Below, one piece after another: positions 25,802-33,466 of a DNA stretch of 64,000 nucleotides. Made by a program: the position numbers and the translations under genes. Below the pieces are notes generated by a model that worked only from the letters and a program-made list of their open reading frames with translations, made no database searches and had not been told where the DNA came from. The stretch is taken from assembly GCA_040217795.1 (NCBI GenBank), contig JBEHWK010000001.1, forward strand, positions 1 to 64,000, written 5' to 3'. Source of the stretch: Clostridium_T sp040217795. GTDB taxonomy: Bacteria; Bacillota; Clostridia; Clostridiales; Clostridiaceae. Numbering within the stretch: position 1 is the stretch's first letter; every line of letters begins with the position of its first letter.

Positions 25802-25851
25802 GATAACCTCCTATAAAATCTTTAGTTAAGTTGTTTAAAAATCTTTGTTTC

Positions 25852-25880
25852 ATTGTATACCATGAAATAAATTATGTCAA
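25852..25880 (-). promoter_or_regulatory. Sigma-A promoter of the aromatic operon
   Basis: Minus-strand -35 TTGACA (25875-25880), 17-base spacer, -10 TACAAT (25852-25857). The transcript should start near 25845 and reach the leader ATG after about 45 bases. Confidence 0.85.
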
Positions 25881-26019
25881 TAATAAACAAACGTTTTCAA
25901 TGTATTTTTTATTAAAATTTTATCAATACTTTTTAAAAAGTAATAAAAATATCCTGTTTCCACTTAACAAATTATCACCAAAATCTTTTCTCCATTGATG
26001 GTTTATCAACAGATGAAAA

Positions 26020-26052
26020 GGATGTGGATTATAACCTATCCACTCCCTTTTT
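26020..26052 (-). terminator. Hairpin after the GGDEF/HD-GYP gene
   Basis: GTGGAT (26024-26029) pairs with ATCCAC (26038-26043), with more weak pairing outside. On the minus strand it is followed by ATCCTTTTC. The stem is short, so confidence is moderate. The rest of 25881-26102 is A/T-rich with nothing I recognise. Confidence 0.45.
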
Positions 26053-26102
26053 ATAAAGTATTTGTGCTGATCTCACTCAAAAAATTTAAAATGTCTTTCT
26101 TC

Positions 26103-27860
26103 TTAATCCCACTTTTCACCTAAAACTTTTTCTACGAATACTTTGGCAATAGTTGCATCAAATTGAGTGCCCGCATTTTTTTTCAACTCTTTCACAGCCT
26201 CCTCAACACTCATTTTATCTCTATATACATTAAAGGAGGTCATGGAGTTGTAAGCATCAGCAATGCTGATAACTTTTGATAAAAGAGGTATTTCAGCCCC
26301 CTTTAACCCCTTTGGATATCCTTTCCCATCCATTCTCTCATGATGATATAACACGTATTCAGCTATGTTTCTGTATCTATTTAAATAACTAAGTATTTTA
26401 TATCCGACCTCACAATGGCGTTTCAGGTCTATCCATTCATATTCACTAAGTTTATCGGGTTTTAACAAAATTTCTTTATTAACGACAGCCTTTCCTATAT
26501 CGTGTAATAACCCGGCTAACTCAAGTTGATTAATTTCTCTTGGACTTAACCCCAGTTCAATGCCTAATTTCTTACAAAGTACACTTACTTCTTTACTGTG
26601 TGATTGTTCCACTAAATTATTATCATAAAAAGTTAATTCTAACTGTTTTGATACATTTTTTTCAAAAATATTTCTATCAAGAAGTTTTTGATTATACATT
26701 GAATCATCAGCCTCCTTGAATAGTTGTTCAAAGGATTCGTCTGCAGTATATTTTATTGCACACCCAAATGACACTGATAAAATACTTTTCTCAAGCTTTT
26801 CATTTGATATTGCTTTTTGAATTTTCTTGATTATTTTTTTTGATTGTATGGGGTCAGTTTTTGGTAGCAATATTACAAATTCATCCCCTCCGATTCTGAC
26901 AACAAAATCCTCCTCCCGGCATTCTTTTTTTAAAATTTCTGCAAAAGCTTTTATAAGTTTATCTCCATAAATATGTCCAAATACATCATTTGTTAATTTT
27001 AATCCATTTACGTCTGCCACAATAATAGAAATTGGATAATTGCTTTCATTATCTATCTGTTTTAATTTTTGTTCATAAAATCTGCGATTATAAAGCCCTG
27101 TCAAATCATCATGATAACTTAATGACCTATTTTCTTCCTCTGCCTTTTTAAGTGCTGTTATGTCCAGCACAAAACACGTCAATCCAATAATACTGCCGTC
27201 CTTTGACATTATGGGAGAATAATTGTTTTGCCAATATATACGAGAAATTTCATTGCCGCCATATTCTTCAACAAGAGTAAAACTTTCGCCATTTAAAGCC
27301 CTGTCGAAATTTTCCTTTGCTTTACGGTGATCCTCATCATTTGAAATAACATCCAGCATATTCGCCCCTTTTTCTATTTCTTTTCCCCATATATAGGAAA
27401 CAATTTCTTTGTGCATGTTATTAAAGGTGGTATAGCAATAGTTAGTATCTAAAGAGAAAACTATAACTTCTGGAGAACTTTCAATAACTGCTGACAATAA
27501 TACATTTGCTTTTTCTACTTCCGTGTTTATTGCTTCTATTCTATTTTTTGTATCTATTAATTTATTTAGTACATTGTTTACAAGGCCAAAATTTATTACT
27601 GAAGAGATAATAACAAAAAGCACTCCTTTGATAATACTAATACCACTGGCCAATGCCCCCTCACTTAATGAAGTTGCTATTATTTTATCAGAAAATAATA
27701 TCCACAATGACCCTATTAAAATATAAATGAATGTTATCTTCAAGGCCTGACCCTTTGCAGTGAGCTCATTTTTATTTAAGTTAAAGAACTTTTCAAAAAA
27801 ATCCGAAACATACCTTTTTCTTCCTACCTCGTCAAAACTGACGGGTTTCATTTTATCCAT
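26103..27860 (-). CDS. Membrane-bound PAS-GGDEF-HD-GYP cyclic-di-GMP protein
   Basis: 585 aa. Two membrane segments lie near residues 41-57 and 72-92. A PAS domain spans about 118-238 (VIESSPEVIVFSLDTNYCYTT). The GGDEF domain (about 245-400) has an intact GGDEF at 324-328 and an inhibitory-site RxxD (R315-D318) five residues ahead of it. The HD-GYP domain (about 408-585) shows HDIGK from 453, HHERMDGKGYPKG at 506-518 and the GYP triplet at 514-516. It could both make (cyclase) and degrade (phosphodiesterase) cyclic-di-GMP, with the PAS or membrane part sensing the signal. Monocistronic; the ribosome site GGAG is nine bases before the ATG. Confidence 0.93.
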   Translation of the reverse strand: MDKMKPVSFDEVGRKRYVSDFFEKFFNLNKNELTAKGQALKITFIYILIGSLWILFSDKIIATSLSEGALASGISIIKGVLFVIISSVINFGLVNNVLNKLIDTKNRIEAINTEVEKANVLLSAVIESSPEVIVFSLDTNYCYTTFNNMHKEIVSYIWGKEIEKGANMLDVISNDEDHRKAKENFDRALNGESFTLVEEYGGNEISRIYWQNNYSPIMSKDGSIIGLTCFVLDITALKKAEEENRSLSYHDDLTGLYNRRFYEQKLKQIDNESNYPISIIVADVNGLKLTNDVFGHIYGDKLIKAFAEILKKECREEDFVVRIGGDEFVILLPKTDPIQSKKIIKKIQKAISNEKLEKSILSVSFGCAIKYTADESFEQLFKEADDSMYNQKLLDRNIFEKNVSKQLELTFYDNNLVEQSHSKEVSVLCKKLGIELGLSPREINQLELAGLLHDIGKAVVNKEILLKPDKLSEYEWIDLKRHCEVGYKILSYLNRYRNIAEYVLYHHERMDGKGYPKGLKGAEIPLLSKVISIADAYNSMTSFNVYRDKMSVEEAVKELKKNAGTQFDATIAKVFVEKVLGEKWD

Positions 27861-27919
27861 GGTTATACACTCCTCTGCACAGATTATTTTAAGTTTTTTG
27901 AAACTTCTCCAAAGAGCAA

Positions 27920-27953
27920 CCTTTAATCATCCGTCCCTTAGAAATCGTTTACC
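27920..27953. repeat. Direct repeat A, possibly REP-related
   Basis: CCTTTAATCATCCGTCCCTT and the following AGAAATCGTTTAC resemble 28372-28402 in the same orientation, about 26 of 33 positions. On the minus strand it reads AAGGGACGGATGATTAAAGG; its head matches the GGGACGG of the REP-like family at 3.4-16.6 kb but the tail differs. Confidence 0.4.
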
Positions 27954-28169
27954 CGAGGGGGTGCTTTATACAGCTTTCCAATCTTTTTTATACTTATTGT
28001 CACATAGTACTTCATAGGATATTAAAAGACCATCACGCCTCCCGAATATTACTATTATATATGTGAATGGTGCATTTTAACACACTCTCAAATAAATAAA
28101 TTACTATTTATATTATACATCTAAAATTTTTTTAGCACCCACTATTTTCCCTAAAATATTCATGAAAAA

Positions 28170-28219
28170 TTTGACATTAACACGTTTACATAATATAATG
28201 TAAACGTGTTAATGTCAAA
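28170..28219. promoter_or_regulatory. Perfectly symmetrical divergent promoter / operator
   Basis: Two perfect 22-base arms (28170-28191 and 28198-28219) flank the loop AATATA. Reading right, -35 TTGACA (28171-28176), 17 bases, -10 TATAAT (28194-28199): full consensus. Reading left, TTGACA (28213-28218), 17 bases, TATTAT (28190-28195). The two -10 boxes overlap in the loop. Rightward transcription leads to a terminator and then butyrate kinase; leftward leads to the GGDEF/HD-GYP gene. The arms could be a repressor operator (TTAACACGTTTAC half sites) or one end of a small element. Confidence 0.75.
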
Positions 28220-28260
28220 TGAGACATAAGTTTCCTACCAAAGGAACCTTATGCCTTTTT
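28206..28260 (+). ncRNA. Candidate short RNA or leader ended by a terminator
   Basis: A transcript from the consensus promoter would start near 28206 and run into CATAAGTTTCC (28225-28235), loop TACCAAA, GGAACCTTATG (28243-28253), then CCTTTTT. That is a good intrinsic terminator only about 50 bases after the start. Either a tiny RNA is made, or this is an attenuator ahead of butyrate kinase, which starts 190 bases further on. No antiterminator partner was found by eye. Confidence 0.45.
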
Positions 28261-28371
28261 ATTTGCCAAATACCAGAACAAAATAACAGGAATATTAATA
28301 TGTTTAACTTTCTTAAAAAGCTGAGGTAATCTGATTTAACGCTTCAAAAAAACAACATATTTATGAAAGTT

Positions 28372-28402
28372 CCTTTAATTGTCCGCCCCTTGTAATCGTG
28401 CA
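28372..28402. repeat. Direct repeat B, partner of 27920-27953
   Basis: CCTTTAATTGTCCGCCCCTT followed by GTAATCGTGCAC. It lies just upstream of the butyrate kinase gene. The A and B copies bracket the symmetrical promoter at distances of about 220 and 150 bases. The remaining spacer between 27861 and 28450 shows no open frame worth reporting. Confidence 0.4.
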
Positions 28403-28450
28403 CATATCATTAAATTTTGTAACTATAATAAAATCTAAGGAGGAGAAAAT

Positions 28451-29521
28451 ATGAGTTATAAGTTATTAATAATCAACCCGGGTTCCACATCAACTAAAAT
28501 CGCAGTATATTCTGATGAAAAGGAAGTTTTCGTGAAAACGTTAAGACATTCTTCAGAAGAGATAGACAAATTTAAAGACATTGCTGATCAGCAAGGTTTT
28601 CGAACGGAAGTTATACTAAAAATATTACAAGATAATAAAATAGATATAAATGAAATGGATGCTATAGTTGGAAGAGGTGGTCTTTTAAAACCCATAGTCA
28701 GCGGTACCTACAATGTAAACGATGCAATGATTCAAGATATAAAAGATACTGTTCAGGGAGAGCATGCATCTAATCTTGGAGCTGTAATTGCAAATGAAAT
28801 CGCTGCACAAATCGGCAAACCTGCATATATAGTAGACCCTGTGGTTGTTGATGAAATGGAGGACCTGGCTAGATTATCAGGAATACCTGAACTTCCAAGA
28901 AAAAGTATTTTCCACGCTCTTAACCAAAAGGCAGTAGCTAAAAGATATGCTAAGGAAAATAGCAAAAAATATGAAGATATAAATCTTATAGTGGCACATA
29001 TGGGCGGCGGCGTATCTGTAGGTGCACATAAGAAAGGAAGAATAGTTGATATAAACAATGCTCTTGACGGTGATGGTGCATTTTCACCAGAGAGAAGCGG
29101 AGGTGTTCCTTCAGGAGACCTGGCAAGAATGTGCTTCAGCGGAAAATATACATTACAGGAAATCCTTAAGAAAATAACGGGAAAAGGCGGCTTTGTTGCT
29201 TACCTTAATACAAATGATGCGAGAGTCGTTGAAGAAGCAGCATTAAAAGGAGATTCAAAAGCAAAACTGGTACATGACGCCATGGGATATCAGGTTGCAA
29301 AAGATATCGGCGGGGCTGCTGCAGTACTTGACGGTCAGGTGGATGCAATAATCTTAACCGGAGGAATGGCATACGGAAAACCAATGGTGGATTTAATAAG
29401 GCAGAAAGTATCTTTCATAGCTCCAGTAATAGTTTATCCAGGTGAGGATGAAATGCTTGCTCTTGCGCAAGGTGTTCTTAGAGTTTTGAACGGAGAAGAA
29501 GAAGTTAAAGAATATAAATAA
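28451..29521 (+). CDS. buk: Butyrate kinase
   Basis: 356 aa, normal length. It interconverts butyryl phosphate plus ADP with butyrate plus ATP, the energy-yielding end of butyrate fermentation. ASKHA-fold motifs are INPGSTSTKIAVY at the N-terminus, AHMGGGVSVGAHKKGR, and ILTGGMAYGKPMV near the end. GGAGGAG lies before the ATG. The usual partner gene ptb (phosphotransbutyrylase) is not adjacent, so this is an orphan copy; branched-chain acyl kinase activity is an alternative. Confidence 0.94.
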   Translation: MSYKLLIINPGSTSTKIAVYSDEKEVFVKTLRHSSEEIDKFKDIADQQGFRTEVILKILQDNKIDINEMDAIVGRGGLLKPIVSGTYNVNDAMIQDIKDTVQGEHASNLGAVIANEIAAQIGKPAYIVDPVVVDEMEDLARLSGIPELPRKSIFHALNQKAVAKRYAKENSKKYEDINLIVAHMGGGVSVGAHKKGRIVDINNALDGDGAFSPERSGGVPSGDLARMCFSGKYTLQEILKKITGKGGFVAYLNTNDARVVEEAALKGDSKAKLVHDAMGYQVAKDIGGAAAVLDGQVDAIILTGGMAYGKPMVDLIRQKVSFIAPVIVYPGEDEMLALAQGVLRVLNGEEEVKEYK

Positions 29522-29530
29522 TTAAATTTA

Positions 29531-29566
29531 AGCAGCTGGCCCTTATGGGTCAGCTGTTCTGCTTAA
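29531..29566 (+). terminator. Terminator of buk
   Basis: CAGCTGGCCC/GGGTCAGCTG (29533-29556, one G-U pair, 4-base loop TTAT) 11 bases after the buk stop, followed by the weak tract TTCTGCTT. Confidence 0.7.
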
Positions 29567-29599
29567 CAGTGGAAGAGCACCCGCCATTACTGATTGAAA

Positions 29600-29830
29600 T
29601 TATATACTTTTCTCTAAAGATTTCAGCTTATTGCAAAGTTTAATGAGCTCTTTAGCTTCCTTGCGCTGATTTTCTGACAACTCCTTGTTCTCCAGCACCT
29701 TCTTTCTGGCATCCTGCAGCGCTGAACGTATGGTGATAAAATCTGCCTCTTCATTATTTTCTGTATCTTTTGCACGTGTGCCCATTATAGCTTCAAATAT
29801 CATTAATCTTTCTTCATCACTGATTTCCAT
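29600..29830 (-). CDS. Small helical protein, paralogue of the 59640-59789 product
   Basis: 76 aa, highly charged and predicted helical. AAGGAGGGG precedes the ATG. It contains SALQDARKKVLENKELSENQ-like and EAKELIKLCNKLKS segments, which align with SALKDAYENILENKEQYEN and EAKEFLDLYNKLLKE of the 49-residue product at 59640-59789. The presence of two copies supports real coding. No known family comes to mind. The 351-base stretch 29831-30181 beyond it holds its leader and a hairpin, and nothing else recognisable. Confidence 0.65.
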   Translation of the reverse strand: MEISDEERLMIFEAIMGTRAKDTENNEEADFITIRSALQDARKKVLENKELSENQRKEAKELIKLCNKLKSLEKSI

Positions 29831-30108
29831 AATATATCCCCTCCTTGCTACATCTTGAATTGCTATATATAACTTCTGGTTTTACAATCTCAGTTATTTC
29901 CTCATATATTTTCTGAGAATACAGCTTAAATATACTAATATATAAATTATTTAAATTGTATATTATATGATTCAGATAAACAATGGTGCATAGTGTACAA
30001 TATTATTGATATTTTTTGTTCTCTATTTATGAATAAATATAGTTTATGTGCATATATAATCATTTATAATATAGTATCTGCTCTTAAATATTAAACCTAA
30101 AAAGAACG

Positions 30109-30145
30109 CAGCTTTGACTTTAATTAGTCAAAGCTGTTTTCTTTA
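30109..30145. terminator. Hairpin terminator after the YitT gene
   Basis: CAGCTTTGACT (30109-30119) pairs with AGTCAAAGCTG (30126-30136), 11 bp with a 6-base loop. T-rich tracts follow on both strands (TTTTCTTT on plus, CGTTCTTTTT on minus). Confidence 0.7.
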
Positions 30146-30181
30146 TATAACTTCTGTCCGTAAATCTCTATATGTAACTTT

Positions 30182-31039
30182 TTATATATTTTTAAACCCT
30201 TTTCCCCTTACCTCTGATACATCAATTGCTGTTATAAACGACTTAGGATCTATCGCAATTATTCGTGATTTCAAATATACAAATTGAGATAATGAAACAA
30301 TACAATATATCATTTTCTTCTTTTTATGAGTATACTCACCTTCTGCCGGCAATGTAGTAACCCCTCTGTTCATGTTGTTCATTATAAATTCAATAATTTC
30401 TTCCTCTTTTTCAGTAAGTATCATAAGAAGCTTCTTAGAATTAAAACCATTTATTACCTTGTCCAGAATCAAGGTCTGGATATACATAGATATAAATGTG
30501 TACAGTGCACTTGGCAGTCCAAAAAATACTGCACCTATCACCACAATAATTACATTGATGGAAAAACCCATCATTCCAATATTAAGACCGGAATACTTTT
30601 TTCTTATCATCATTGTAATAATGTCAGTTCCCCCAGTAGATCCATTTCTGAGAAAGGCCATACTGTACCCTATTCCGCACAGAACTCCTCCATAAATGCA
30701 ATATACCAGCATATCATCAACTTTTAGATTAAATTTGATATTCTGAGTTACCAGCAGGGAAATTGTCAAAGAAAACATCCCAATTGCCGAATAAATGGTG
30801 AATTTTTTATCCAGTTTGAAATAACTGATAATAAACAGCGGCAGGTTAAGAAGAAATACAGAATATCCGGCCTTGATACCTGTGAAATATTGAATTATAA
30901 GCGATATCCCGGTTACTCCTCCGCTTAGCAACTTTGCATGAGCCAGAAAAATATTAATGCCTAAAGAAGCAATGAAGCATCCTGTAAAAATTACTATAAT
31001 GTCAACAAATAAGTTCTTCCTGTCTCTAATAAAATCCAT
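30182..31039 (-). CDS. YitT family membrane protein
   Basis: 285 aa. Five to six hydrophobic segments fill residues 10-200, including FIASLGINIFLAHAKLLSGGVTG-type and GSTGGTDIITMMIRKK sequences characteristic of YitT/DUF161 proteins. The last 80 residues (EKEEEIIEFIMNNMNRGVTTLPAEGEYTHKKK) form the soluble DUF2179 domain. Transport or signalling roles are not established. GAGGAG precedes the ATG. Monocistronic. Confidence 0.88.
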   Translation of the reverse strand: MDFIRDRKNLFVDIIVIFTGCFIASLGINIFLAHAKLLSGGVTGISLIIQYFTGIKAGYSVFLLNLPLFIISYFKLDKKFTIYSAIGMFSLTISLLVTQNIKFNLKVDDMLVYCIYGGVLCGIGYSMAFLRNGSTGGTDIITMMIRKKYSGLNIGMMGFSINVIIVVIGAVFFGLPSALYTFISMYIQTLILDKVINGFNSKKLLMILTEKEEEIIEFIMNNMNRGVTTLPAEGEYTHKKKKMIYCIVSLSQFVYLKSRIIAIDPKSFITAIDVSEVRGKGFKNI

Positions 31040-31231
31040 CTCTTTCTCCTCTTCAGAATATGCCTTAGTGAATTTTACAAACTAATTGCATATTAAACGT
31101 AAAATAAAAATTTGCTTACGAATAATTATATGCCCCTTATTATTAAAGTCAATATTATCTGCCTTATCATTTTTATTTATCCTTTAATCATTTATTCAGC
31201 ATTATTAAAAATTATTTATTTTTGTACGCCA

Positions 31232-31341
31232 TTGTAATTAGATTCCCAATCTAATTACAAATAATCAACCGATTTATTAATTTTCCAAATGGTGGTTCCA
31301 ACCTCAACTAAAAACTTATGCATAAGTTTTTAGTTGAGGTT
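31232..31341. other. Two perfect palindromes in a gene-free stretch
   Basis: TTGTAATTAGATT (31232-31244) and its exact inverse (31248-31260) make a 13-bp hairpin with loop CCC. Forty bases on, 31300-31341 is a perfect 42-base palindrome (21-base arms meeting at ATG/CAT) followed by TTTATT. Either could terminate transcription of the plus strand, yet no plus-strand gene precedes them. The rest of the gap 31040-31511 shows no open frame or recognised motif. Confidence 0.7.
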
Positions 31342-31511
31342 TTATTAATATCCCGTAAATTTTACACAACCGCCCTAAATACTATATAACTTACACATAT
31401 AAGCAATCAAATTAACTAAGATACATTGCACATGAATTTTTAGCACTTTTCCAAATACTAATTAAAGTAACGCAAGTTTATTAAATTACTTTTGGACAGC
31501 TTTTTGTGAGG

Positions 31512-32317
31512 TCAGTTCCCTTGTATCCATTTATTATAAAGGTTATCTGCTTCTCCTGAATCCTTCATTTCTTTTAATACTTAATTAATTACCTTCAGCA
31601 GATTTGTGTCTCCTTTTCTTACAACGATTCCTAATTGCTCTTCCCTGAGAACTTCATCATGAATTTTTAAAGACGGATGTGTTGAATTATATTGAAGCTG
31701 ATATAACAAGTCATTCACTCCTGCATCCAGTTTTCCGCTTTCCACATCAGCCAGCATTTCTTCATTTGAATTATATGCCACCAGCTGAATATTTTCTCCC
31801 TTATCAATTAAGTCCTGAACTGCGGCAACACCGGATTCTCCATACTTCACACCTACTTTTTTACCTGCCAGATCCTTTGAGGTGTTAATTGAAGAGTTCT
31901 TATCAGTTACAATTATCTGTGCTGATTTTAAATACGGGTCTGAATAATCAACAGCCTTTTTATTTCCTAACGGTATATATAAATCAGATATCGCCAAATC
32001 AGCCTCTCCATTCATTATTGCAGGCATAAGCTCTGAAGATTCCATGCTTTTTACCTTCAAAGGAACACCAAGCTTATCTGCAATTTTTTGAGCTATATCA
32101 ATATCATAACCCACTATTTCCTTTGTTTTCTCATCAAAATATCCGAAGGGTTTGTAATTAGCTGTTGCAATAACTAATTTCCCATTCTTTTTAATATCAT
32201 CAATTCTGGGATTGGTTGCAGCGCCGGCTATAGCTTCCTACTAGTACACCCTGTAAATAACCCTGCAGCCAATATTCCTGCATATAATAATGATAATAAT
32301 TTCTTTACATTTTTCAT
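31512..32317 (-). pseudogene. Decayed polar amino-acid ABC transporter substrate-binding lipoprotein
   Basis: From an ATG at 32317 with GAGAGGGG upstream the frame begins MKNVKKLLSLLYAGILAAGL with lipobox FTGC, then shifts frame just after TGCTS (about 32240). In the other frame it continues AIAGAATNPRIDDIKKNGKL, then YKPFGYFDEKTKEIVGYDID, MNGEADLAISDLYIPLGNKK and KKVGVKYGESGVAAVQDLI. A nonsense TAA (LKVIN-stop) cuts it before VLKEMKDSGEADNLYNKWI. One frameshift and one stop in an otherwise full-length gene of about 265 codons indicate recent loss. No permease or ATPase genes are adjacent. Confidence 0.85.
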
Positions 32318-32339
32318 TTTGATATTCCCCTCTCTTTCG

Positions 32340-32379
32340 TAAAAAAAATTGCCTTATCTCAAAATCCCTGAGATAAGGC
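32340..32379 (-). terminator. Intrinsic terminator ahead of the decayed lipoprotein gene
   Basis: GCCTTATCTCA (32351-32361) pairs with TGAGATAAGGC (32369-32379), 11 perfect bp, with AATTTTTTTT following on the minus strand. It lies in the leader of the broken gene, 23 bases before its ATG, the position expected of an attenuator or riboswitch expression platform. I could not match the upstream sequence to a known riboswitch. Confidence 0.75.
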
Positions 32380-32438
32380 TTCTTTGCCCTGATATGAAAT
32401 TTTAGTGAAATTATGATATTTACTTTCTCCTGTTAAAT

Positions 32439-32520
32439 AAAAAAATCGCCAAGGCGACTATGCGCCGTCGATTTTTTTCTCGCATCTGCCTTTCCGAACG
32501 CATGTGAGGAAAATCTGGCA
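32439..32520 (-). other. Structured intergenic segment with a second terminator-like hairpin
   Basis: AAAAAAATCG (32439-32448) pairs with CGATTTTTTT (32469-32478), with an inner GGCG/CGCC pair. Right next to it, CTGCC near 32486 can pair with GGCAG near 32518, with CGCAT repeats between. On the minus strand this would form a roughly 80-base folded RNA ending in a T-run. Unassigned. Confidence 0.4.
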
Positions 32521-32534
32521 GGCGACAAATTCTC

Positions 32535-32637
32535 TTTTTTTACTCTTTAGGGACTTTAACCAGACTTAGTATAAATCGTATATACTTTAAGTTATCCACA
32601 ATTTGAAAATTTTATAATTTCCTAAAGAGTAAAAAAA
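32535..32637. repeat. 103-bp MITE-like element with perfect 17-bp inverted ends
   Basis: TTTTTTTACTCTTTAGG (32535-32551) and its exact inverse (32621-32637) flank 69 A/T-rich bases. The interior has a perfect DnaA box TTATCCACA at 32592-32600. There is no open frame. Termini, size and lack of coding fit a miniature inverted-repeat element, but I see no clear target duplication and no second copy in the window. Confidence 0.5.
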
Positions 32638-32672
32638 TAAAGGCCTTACTCCAAAAAATCAGAATAAGACCT
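32630..32672 (-). terminator. Terminator downstream of the DUF1801 gene
   Basis: On the minus strand AGGTCTTA pairs with TAAGGCCT (8 bp including one G-U), then TTATTTTTTT. The T-run is shared with the end of the inverted-repeat element. It lies 220 bases past the gene it would serve; the intervening 32673-32891 shows nothing recognised. Confidence 0.55.
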
Positions 32673-32891
32673 CTATGCCTTCTTAATTTCCCTAAATATT
32701 TAAATACAATTATAGTCTCAATTATTTCCATAGTCAACATAAACTTCTGCTTATTTAATGTAATTGTAAATGATAAAATGCGAATGATATTTTATTATCT
32801 TTTTCATCAATTTTATTTAAGATCTTTAATCCATTATATATGGATACTAGCGCAAATACATGGAACGCAACTCCAAAGAAGTCACCAACAA

Positions 32892-33272
32892 TCAGGAATA
32901 TTTCTTCCGAACTTTTTTCAAGTTCTCTTGAACCCTGAATTCCACTATCCTGCCTATTAATTCATAAGGTAATGGCTTGTTTGAAGGAAATTGCACTGAT
33001 CCCTTTGCGCCCTTATATTCCGTTAATTCATCCGCAAAAGCTTCAATTCCGCTGGGAGTTGGATAAAATCCTATATGTTTTTTATGCGCAGCAAAATAAA
33101 CAAGATTTCCATTCAGTACAAAAGCTGGCATCTGATAACTTATCTTCTCTTCTGCACCTGGTGCAGCCTCTTTTATGACTTTTCTCAGCTTTTGAAGGAT
33201 TTCCTGAGTCTCAGGAGGAAATTGTAAGATATATTCATCAACAGATTTGTATGTAACTTTACTTTCTTCCAT
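32892..33272 (-). CDS. DUF1801-type small protein
   Basis: 126 aa from the ATG at 33272 (AAAGGAG eight bases upstream); an in-frame ATG 15 bases earlier would overlap that ribosome site. The sequence YILQFPPETQEILQKLRKVIKEAAPGAEEKI, SYQMPAFVLNG and HIGFYPTPSGIEAF matches the YdhG/DUF1801 fold (iron-chaperone-like, frataxin-related in structure). Molecular function uncertain. Confidence 0.85.
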   Translation of the reverse strand: MEESKVTYKSVDEYILQFPPETQEILQKLRKVIKEAAPGAEEKISYQMPAFVLNGNLVYFAAHKKHIGFYPTPSGIEAFADELTEYKGAKGSVQFPSNKPLPYELIGRIVEFRVQENLKKVRKKYS

Positions 33273-33399
33273 AATTGCTCCTTTCATAAATTCTTTTTAA
33301 ATTTAAATTCCCGACCCAAACATTTTTTGACCTTATGGTCTATTATAATTATACATCCTGCATTATAAAATTGATCAGATTTCTTATTTCAAATCATAG

Positions 33400-33448
33400 A
33401 AAAACAGGCAGCGTACTTGAAATAAATTCAAGTTCACTGCCTGTTTTT
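33400..33448 (-). terminator. Hairpin terminator after the 5'-nucleotidase gene
   Basis: AAAAACAGGCAGCG (from 33400) pairs with CACTGCCTGTTTTT (ending 33448); the stem is extended by ACTTGAA/TTCAAGT. A and T tracts at both feet make it bidirectional, serving the minus-strand gene that ends at 33467. Confidence 0.85.
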
Positions 33449-33466
33449 ATTTATATTTTCAATTCT

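Noticed and set aside
25563..25880. T-box riboswitch ahead of the aromatic operon
   Set aside because: No AGGGTGG-type T-box sequence is present; the translated aromatic-rich leader and antiterminator explain the region better.
30326..30727. Plus-strand frames opposite the YitT gene
   Set aside because: Shadows of a clear membrane-protein gene; no ribosome site and His/Cys/Tyr-rich composition typical of antisense frames.
32592..32600. Replication origin signal (DnaA box)
   Set aside because: A single box without a cluster, no dnaA/dnaN genes and no AT-rich unwinding element next to it; kept only as a detail of the inverted-repeat element.
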